From contig CATQJL010000316.1 in the NCBI GenBank assembly GCA_958299035.1, forward strand, positions 33,793,441 through 33,857,440: a stretch of DNA of 64,000 bases, written 5' to 3'. A program made the translations under genes and the position numbers. Every line of letters begins with the position of its first letter. Positions within the stretch are counted from its first letter, which is position 1. This DNA comes from Cylicocyclus nassatus. Taxonomy: Eukaryota; Nematoda; Chromadorea; Rhabditida; Strongylidae. This document shows positions 56,831-64,000 of this stretch, in pieces. Below the pieces are notes generated by a model. It saw nothing but the letters and a program-made list of their open reading frames with translations. It was not told the origin of the DNA and did not search any database.

Positions 56831-58437
56831 GATCTTGTACCTAGCCCGGTAGATTAAAGACAGGCAAACTCAAATAATCTCAAATACTGCCCAAGCAGCT
56901 TTTCTTCCTCTTTAGCAGTCGTGTTCCTGTGCTGGTTACTCTTTCATTCTAAAACAATTGCCAAAATTTCGAGGCCATGGTTTTTATCATGTTTTTTTCT
57001 TAGCGTAATCCTTATAGACTTTTGAGAAAGCTTTGATAGCATTCAGATAGCGTAAACAAAGTGCAGTGCAGTAAAATTGTTTGGCACTTAGCTGGCTTTT
57101 CAAACTTTTCAAAATTATATTTCTGATGCTATCAATCACATATGTTCATCCTAAATCTCACAGAACATCACGGAGCACAGCTAAATGTCATTCGATGCAA
57201 CTTCCTCTCCTTCTTGATGGGCGTTTTTTCTTCCCAATTCGGCATTTGGCGATAAAATCATCAAAAGTCCTAGTTTCAAATCCGCCTTTTGTTGTACTAT
57301 AAAAGGCGAGACTTGATATTTCAAAGCGGCAAGCTTTGATGCTTTGTAAGGTTAGTGTGTTATCATGATCTATCTTTGCAAGTTTAAAATTCCAACGATT
57401 TGTTAACGTTTGGAGCGTTTGTGACTTTGAGAGTTCGCGAAAATGAATAGTTTTGGGAATATTATCCCAAAAAATACTAACAAGGAAAGGACCCTCGGTC
57501 GAAGTGGGGTTTCCACACGTGATGCATATCATTGTGCTGGTCTTGGGGCACTAATACCAATCCGTCTTCCTTAGCTGCTCAATGATCTTCCGCAAAAAGT
57601 TACGAGTGATGATTTTTCCAAGATGACCACGGATAGCTTGAGTTGGCGGCACCGAGATATATCAGTTGTGGATGGATGGCCGAGTGGATAACTGTGGAGA
57701 CTATAGAGGAGGTGGTAGAAAGTTCTAAATACTTATGTTTCAAACATTTTTGCATTTATGAAGTTATTCAACGGGTGCAGGGTGTTTCTCCGCCTTAGGG
57801 CCCTCTAAGGATACGTATAAACAATACAATCTACAAAATGGAAGAATGATTGGAACATAAGTATTCCATCCATAAGTATTCCAAACTTTCTACCACTTCC
57901 TCCACAGTCTCCACAGTTATCCACTCGTCCATCCATCCACAATTGACATTTCTCAATGCCGCTAACTTAAGCAATCCGTGGTCAAACTGGGGAAACCATC
58001 GCTCGTAACCTTTCTCAGAAGATCATTGAGCAGCTAAGGAACACGGATTTGCTATTAGTGCCCCAAGACCAGCACAACGATATGCATCACGTGTGGGAAC
58101 CCCACTTCGACCGAGGGTCCTTCCCTTGTAAGAAGCTAAATGAAGATGAGAAAAAATTGCATTGCATTGCACTTTGTTTACGCTATTTGACTGCTATCGC
58201 TTTTCCAAAGGTTTGAAAGGAAGTGTGAAAAATCACCAAAGTTGCGCATGGTAAAACCATGGGTTTGAAATATGGGCAGTTATCTTAAAAACCACCAAAG
58301 CAAATGGTCTAAAGACATGACTATTGGAAAGAGGAAGAAAGACTGCGCCTGTTTTTGCTTAAGGCATTTGTCTGTCTTTATTCCACGTGTTTTTATGAGA
58401 GCTTAGATGAACGGAAACCTTCGGAACCACCTAATAT
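56831..58437. mobile_element. Fold-back element, mariner-like right end
   Basis: Left and right arms are inverted copies around a centre near 57830: TCAATGATCTTCCGC / AGATCATTGA, GGACCCTCGGTCGAAGTGGG at 57488 against CCCACTTCGACCGAGGGTCC near 58105-58124, GATAGCGTAAACAAAGTGCA against TGCACTTTGTTTACGCTATT, and TTCTTCCTCTTTAGCAGTCG against its relative near 58320-58345. The right end CTTCGGAACCACCTAATA resembles the TTAGGT ends of the other mariner-type elements. The left end lacks that tip, so it is truncated. No transposase seen. Confidence 0.7.
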
Positions 58438-58714
58438 CGCCGTAAAATAAAGTCTTGTTCAGTAGACAGCACATGATAGTTTTTTTTTTATTACAGTGCA
58501 CTCGAGATTTTTACGGAAGCTGGCAGGCATTTTAACACTGGGCGCTATCAGTCTATCAAGTCTATAGTAATCGAGGAATAGGCAAAGTTGATCAATAAGC
58601 AAGTGATCTTACAATTAGCATACAACTTGGAGTTGAGATTATCTGGAATTTTTTCTCAGACAAAACAGATCTTTCTCATTGCAATCAAGAAAATGATGGT
58701 GACTAAAATATCAG

Positions 58715-59218
58715 ATTTGAACGGCAAATACCACCTTGCGATCCATGTGCAGCAGCAGCAGTAGGGGAGACGGCGGCACAGCCATTGCCACCGCTTACTG
58801 AAAGACCACCACCACCGCCACCACCGTCTCCACCTTCAGCCACTGATGCACTTACAGATGTATGCGTGAGACGTCCGCAACAAGCTCTTCTTTCTCAAAC
58901 TACGATAAGAAAGGAAGTTACAAGAGAGCGCTATGTAATGTGTCTCCAAGAAGACGCTGGCGTCCTAGGTACTGGTTCCCACCTCCACCGGCTCCACCAC
59001 CTCTGACAACCACCACCACCGCGCCGCCGCAGCTGCTGCGTCCAGCAGTAAAATACAAATTTGTGTACCACCGTCAAAAACCTTGGTACACTCACAACAT
59101 ATATGCCGCCAAGGTTCACTGCACTAACACTAGCGGTCCTTGCGCAATAGCCATTGAAGATGCCTGTAATGTTTCACTTTTATGTCACATCAAGCTTGTG
59201 ATTTTGGTAAAAATCTAA
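58715..59218 (+). pseudogene. Second copy of the proline-rich protein gene, frameshifted
   Basis: After ATATCAG the frame reads FERQIPPCDPCAAAA, paralogous to exon 2 of the gene at 36874-39694 (FERQTPPCDPCAAAA), then a shorter Pro-rich part, VRRPQQALLSQTTIRKEVTR and ERYVM. At about 58940 two extra bases (ATGTGTCTCC against ATGCCTCC) shift the frame. The conserved C-terminal half (PRRRWRPRYWFPPPPAPPP, VKYKFVYHRQKPWYTHNIYA) then continues in another frame to 59218, past the parental stop position. No signal-peptide exon was found upstream, where transposons now lie. It is inferred to be non-functional. Confidence 0.75.
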
Positions 59219-61791
59219 AATGATTATTACGTACATATATCAAATTTGAGAAGAGTGCTTCTTCTAGTGATATCTTGCTTTTCGTAATCCTTCAACGCAA
59301 AGACGGTAGCTGGTGTCGTGATGAGCTTTACTGACAACCTACGGAACTGGCGAAATTCGAGAGATGCTTTGTGCCCAAGGCGATGCTCAAGTGACGAGAG
59401 TGGGGCTTATAAGAAGGAAAAGATATGAATTTCCATAACGTAAATTAAACGCGATCAGATCAGATTTCATAAGTTCCAAATTATTATTCTGATATTTTCT
59501 CCTATTAGTGCAATTAAAGCCTGGGAAGTGGCAGATACGATGGAATATAACTTTTACACTAAACTTACGGATAATTTTTGAATAAAGATCTTCGAAAAAA
59601 AGCAAAACCTCAAGAGCTACGACGATTTTAGCCCCTGATATCATCAGGAATAAATTTGTGCAAATTTACATTACTTATGAAAAGTCTGTTGGAGACTGTG
59701 GTCCCTTCATCAAAAAAGTCACTGTAACTTTTGAGGTGTTGTCTTCTATAGGGGTCATATTCGAGTTTAAATCTGCAATGGATCATTGTGTGGTGGTCAT
59801 CTCAAGATAAGACACATTCCAGTATCTTACCAAAAATGGCAGCAAAATTTTGCATCACCCGTGGATCCTTTTCAGCGCCCGGCACGCGTTGGTTTCAAGC
59901 TTTTTGACAACGAAGCCCACCCCATGACTTTGCGAGAATTTACGAAGTCCCTCTTGACGTAAATATCAGTAAGGAAATCCTTATCCAACCAAAATAACAA
60001 TAAAAAGCCAAAAAAGCGCATTGAGTTATCTGGTGTACCCAAAATCAAAAAGGAAACACTTCGAGCCGATTAAAGGCTTTGCCATTAATATAGTACCATT
60101 TTAGTGCTTGAAATGTCGAAAACTTTTATACCAATCACATCTGTAATCCTCAACAATCCGGCGATGCATTTTTCGCCACATAGTTCAAAGGACAGCGCAT
60201 GACTGGAGCGCGATATCTCTATCAACGCGTTGAATTACACTACTTTTGGTTCAAAAAAGAGGAGAGGCAATGGTTTGATTTGCTCTCTTCACAGTATAAT
60301 AGATTTTTGACCGTTTTAATCGTCCAGATCAAAAAGGTTCAAACCTTATGTGAACTGTCCGATATTTATGCTCCGAACCAATGCATTTGGTTTGGTGTTG
60401 GTTCAGAAACCAACAAATTTGGGAAAGGGTATCAGGACAAATAAGTTTTCGGAACTTTTTAGAAAACGTAGTTTGGAGTAATATTGCATACACATAGCCC
60501 AAATTTGGAGCCATGTAATTGTTTGTACGCTGTAAAAAGCTATTTGTTTGTCTGAGTCTTGCGTTTGAAATTGCGCGCTTACGAAAGAACATGTTTAACT
60601 CGTAAAACCTGACATTCATTCAGGAGCTTATAAAAACGACATCTCCGTTGCTTCTAGCTTCAAAAACGAACTCCCGTTTGACCCCAAACCATTTGTACCA
60701 AACCCCGATCCCTATTCAAAGCACATTCCCATATCATTTTTTACAACTCCTTTTTACAGCGATTTTTCAAAGATTTTTCGTTTTGAACAGAGTTTGAGAA
60801 ATCACCTACTGCTTAAGATATGTGGTGGTGAATGCGAGTTATCCCAAATATAGCCAGCCCACAAGTGCGCTTGGAGAAAAATTGAGATCTCTATCGCGGG
60901 AGTTGCTGCGGCACAACAGGATGCAATCAGAAAACGTGGCACAATTAAGTCCAGTCGTTTATTGACTCGAAGTTATTTAGAAAAACGAAAATTCTATTCG
61001 GTGCTCCCCAACTCGAGTAAGGAGCTAGATAATGAAGCAAGAGGAAATCAAATTAGCCCCTTTTTGAGCATTCTTGCGACCCGCCTAAGACAAGATTTCC
61101 CTTTTATCTAAAATCTCAAGTTACTGCTCCCTAATAAATATAGAATATTAGAGAAGAGGGTATGCAGTACATACTAGCTCAATTTAGACTTCATACCATT
61201 TCTGGTATTCCATCCCTGGTCGAAAATCGCACTCAAATGTTGCTCATTCGCTACTTAGTGAATGCTATCAAGTGCAAAAACATTTGAAAGTGATGCTTTG
61301 TCATTAGCCAATACATCAAAAAATGAAATAAAAGGATTCAAAAACCGAATTTAGCACATATGCAAGGAAAACAATGTAATTTTTGTAAGTAAATGAGCAG
61401 TGTTGAGATAGTAAGCGCGGCAGTAGTATGTAGTGCTCCTTCGATAAAGACCATAAGGTGACCAAAGTGAACGATGGCAGTAAATTTTACGTTTACATTC
61501 GTTAATTATTCGCACGCGTATTCTTACATATTCAAAGCAATTTATTTGATCTGGTTCTCCGCTGATCTAGAGACATGGTCGAAATGTAAAACATTAGACC
61601 CTCTTGAAGTAACATGTTTTAGAGTTTCTTGAAATATCATCGTGCGTACATCTAGACTTGTGACTTGAGAAGTTGAAATCTAAGCTCGCACAGTAGCGGC
61701 ACTATCGTTCATATCGTTCCCTACACTATTCAGTGATAAGATCCACCAAAAGTCAAAATCTCTATGAACTACGCTCCGAATTTCTGCTTAG
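59219..61791. other. Non-genic stretch with weak coding-like fragments
   Basis: Plus-strand fragments such as DPFQRPARVGFKLFDNEAHP (about 59868-59930) and PKKRIELSGVPKIKKETLR (about 60012-60070) fall in one frame but are separated by many stops. I cannot tell relic from chance. No recognised family and no repeat with clear ends. Confidence 0.22.
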
Positions 61792-62132
61792 ACCGTGGAC
61801 ATACCTCACGCGATTTCAGTCGCCACGCGATCAGGCAATTTGCCAGATTTCCACTGTTCAATACTGGTAGACCTCAAATGCACAGCATGTTTAACTTTCA
61901 TAGGTTAATAAAATGCAACTCAAAAAATCAGATCTGATTTCTTACTAAATGATGACTTTATTTCTTCCTACCAGTAGCTTCGTTGCCTATAGTTTAGTAT
62001 CTGGACTTCGCTTTAGTGAGCTTTGTTCAGATTCTGCCTGCAATTCGGATCTTTTTCGTACATTCAGAAACCCATTAAGATGAGTTATGCACAACTGGAG
62101 TATTGTCAAATCGCGTGAGGTACACCCAGGGC
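61792..62132. mobile_element. CACGCGATTT-family miniature element
   Basis: Left end GTGGACATACCTCACGCGAT and inverted right end ATCGCGTGAGGTACACCC. It is longer (341 bp) than the copy at 48028-48243 because it holds extra sequence that takes part in another inverted repeat. Confidence 0.72.
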
Positions 62133-62432
62133 GTTATGTTTCTTATCTACTGCAGTTTTTCCATTTATTTGAATTTGCGAATTTTGCAGATCCTTTGACA
62201 TCACTTAGATTTGCCTTTGTGGAAATTTATTTGTGGTAAGCTCACATTGCTGTGACCTGTGTGTTCAAAGAGAAACGTCCAAGAGCGCTCACAGCTCTGT
62301 AATAGTAAACAGAGAGATCCGAATTGCAGGCAGAATCTGAACAAAGCTTACTTAAGCGGAAGTTTAGATACTAAACTATGGGCAACGAACGCTACTGGTA
62401 AGAATAAAAGTCATCATTTAGGAAGAAATCAG
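61940..62432. repeat. Inverted repeat overlapping the miniature element
   Basis: TTCAGATTCTGCCTGCAATT near 62026-62047 is matched inverted by AATTGCAGGCAGAATCTGAA near 62321-62341; CTATAGTTTAGTATC is matched by GATACTAAACTATGG, and GATTTCTTACTAAATGATGA by TCATCATTTAGGAAGAAATC. The arms are about 120 bp. Confidence 0.72.
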
Positions 62433-62699
62433 ATACGATCTACAGCAAAGGGTTCTTGGTGCACCGGAAGGGGTTTAATTGATTATTTATTGAATATTCA
62501 GCCAACCCTACTACATTTTGAAAAGATGGTGAATGAAAGTAATATTTTGTCGCAAAGTCACCACGAACGGCGTTTTGTATTATCCTCAACAGCTTGACGT
62601 TTTTCCTTTTTTCGTTTTTCCGTTTTTCCGTTAGCTGTCTCCGGAAACGGAAAACGGAAACGTCACTATAGATGCGATAAGGATCTAGCAGTACTAAAC

Positions 62700-64000
62700 A
62701 TATCTGAGAGAAACACGCAAATCACCAAAGTAATGGGGTTTTGGAAAATTTGGCAAACCCTCAACATCATGGACGACAGCACGCTTTCGTTTACTTTATT
62801 CTCAGTAAAGTGTAATAGTTCGTTAGAATACCGAAGCGAAAAATTGAGAACTGTAAAAAGGAGAGTAAAGCATTTAGAGCTCAATCCCCACGGCGGAAAT
62901 TTCATGCGTGTGACCCCAATAAGAAGTGTTCAGTCCCCAGTAGATCACAATACATTGATATTTGATTTTTTGCTTGCCACGTTAGTGCTGTCACTAAATA
63001 TCATGAAACTTCTATTGATACCATTGTCGCATTGACGCATTCGAACATTTTCGTTCCTAGTAATAAGACAGGTCAAGTGCACTTTGCGTTAATATGATGT
63101 GACTAAAAATTGCTGTCAAACAAACAGGAAAGGGCTTAACGAGGCACCAAACATGAGAGTATTTTTGGGAAACGTACCGTCGTAATGAATAAGTGCAACG
63201 GAACTTGATTGTTCAAGTACTTGAATGTTTCGTACATAATTTTCGAATGCTCCTAAAATGTATAGCACAGCTACTGAACTTAAGCTACGCTTTGACACAG
63301 AATTAATTTGCAATGTTTTTCATACGATCTATTGTCGCGAAATTGCGCAGTCAAATAGAGCAAACCCTTCTCAACAACATTAAATAGTAACATTTTTTCA
63401 TTTGAAACCCTACTAAGACCGAATTGATAAATCAAACAATGCTAAGAATTAGGAAACAAAAAATAGAGAGCACATTAGAAAACGCCTAACACTTTCATTT
63501 TTCTAGATGCGCATGGAGAGAAGCAGATGACCCTTAAGTTCATTTCGAAGCCATTTTTATGAATAAATCTTAGTAAGATCCTTTCTATCATAAATAGAGA
63601 GGGTTTTTTTTAAAAAAAACATTCCCCAAATTTCACTGTTGATTTTCAGAAGTTTACTGCCTATACATAGCGACTATCTCTAAAGATTTGAATTCCGTTG
63701 TAGAATGGCCTTTGAATGCAGCCGCTTCCAAATGATAGCACAAAGTACGTTTCACACTCACAAATGGATTGGCTTAGAAAGGTTCTGGCTCGTTTAGCAG
63801 AAGAGGAAAATAGCTTTTGGTAGAGTACACTTTTCGTATATCTGGTATTATGGCACTATTGGAAAGATTATAATTCATGCACCTTGCATGATGTGAGTGT
63901 GATGTGAACTGTCAAAAAATGAAAGTATTTTACTCGAATAAATCCCAAAATTTACGGCCTATAAACACGAAAAGAGAACCTTCTGCTCGGATTTACAGGT
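62700..64000 (+). repeat. Duplicated non-coding block, copy B (runs off the window)
   Basis: Direct counterpart of 46540-47870, with the same landmarks in the same order up to the window end (GATGTGAACTGTCAAAAAATG here, GATGTGAAATGTCAAAAAATG in copy A, each cut by one base of context). No conserved open frame. Confidence 0.78.

Noticed and set aside
59769..60475. Series of protein-like fragments in one plus frame
   Set aside because: About eight stops interrupt it and no family or splice chain is recognisable, so it does not rise above chance.

Overview
The window looks like a repeat-rich, AT-rich animal nuclear genome, most probably a nematode and perhaps a strongylid. This is inferred from the compact T-rich TTTCAG-type splice acceptors, the many Tc1/mariner, hAT and Penelope-like elements, and the absence of bacterial gene organisation. 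No rRNA gene, intact tRNA gene or CRISPR array was seen. One host gene is well supported; the other coding signals are decayed or low-confidence exons. Most of what can be annotated is mobile DNA, much of it long inverted repeats (fold-backs). || 1-12 kb: AAAGGCAGCGT-type miniature elements, a possible solo LTR, weak coding remnants, and a broken ankyrin-repeat gene (11.1-12.0 kb, minus). || 12-25.8 kb: non-autonomous mariner/Tc1 elements (12.1, 15.2, 22.5 and 23.8 kb), a fold-back with a nested miniature element (13.6-14.4 kb), a hAT-type element with a perfect 8-bp target duplication (19.98-21.47 kb), and a possible fucosyltransferase remnant. || 25.8-31 kb: a 5.2-kb Tc1-like element with inverted termini of about 1.3 kb, each carrying its own smaller fold-back, around a dead transposase (minus) and an extra DNA-binding domain. 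|| 31-48 kb: more miniature elements around the best gene, a secreted proline-rich protein (exon 1 at 36874-36935, exon 2 at 39142-39694) whose exons join in phase across a 2.2-kb intron. || 48.8-51.3 kb: a 2.5-kb, almost fully palindromic hAT-type fold-back with an 8-bp target duplication, itself interrupted by an insertion. || 52.6-58.4 kb: two Penelope-like retroelement copies fused head to head among fold-back elements. They contain a 500-N gap whose right edge begins with a 25-nt cDNA-library primer, an assembly artefact. || 58.6-64 kb: a frameshifted second copy of the proline-rich gene and a second copy of a 1.3-kb non-coding block from 46.5-47.9 kb, in the same order as the first pair, which points to an old segmental duplication. 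Genes in this window do not form an operon or pathway; the theme is repeated invasion by inverted-repeat transposons.
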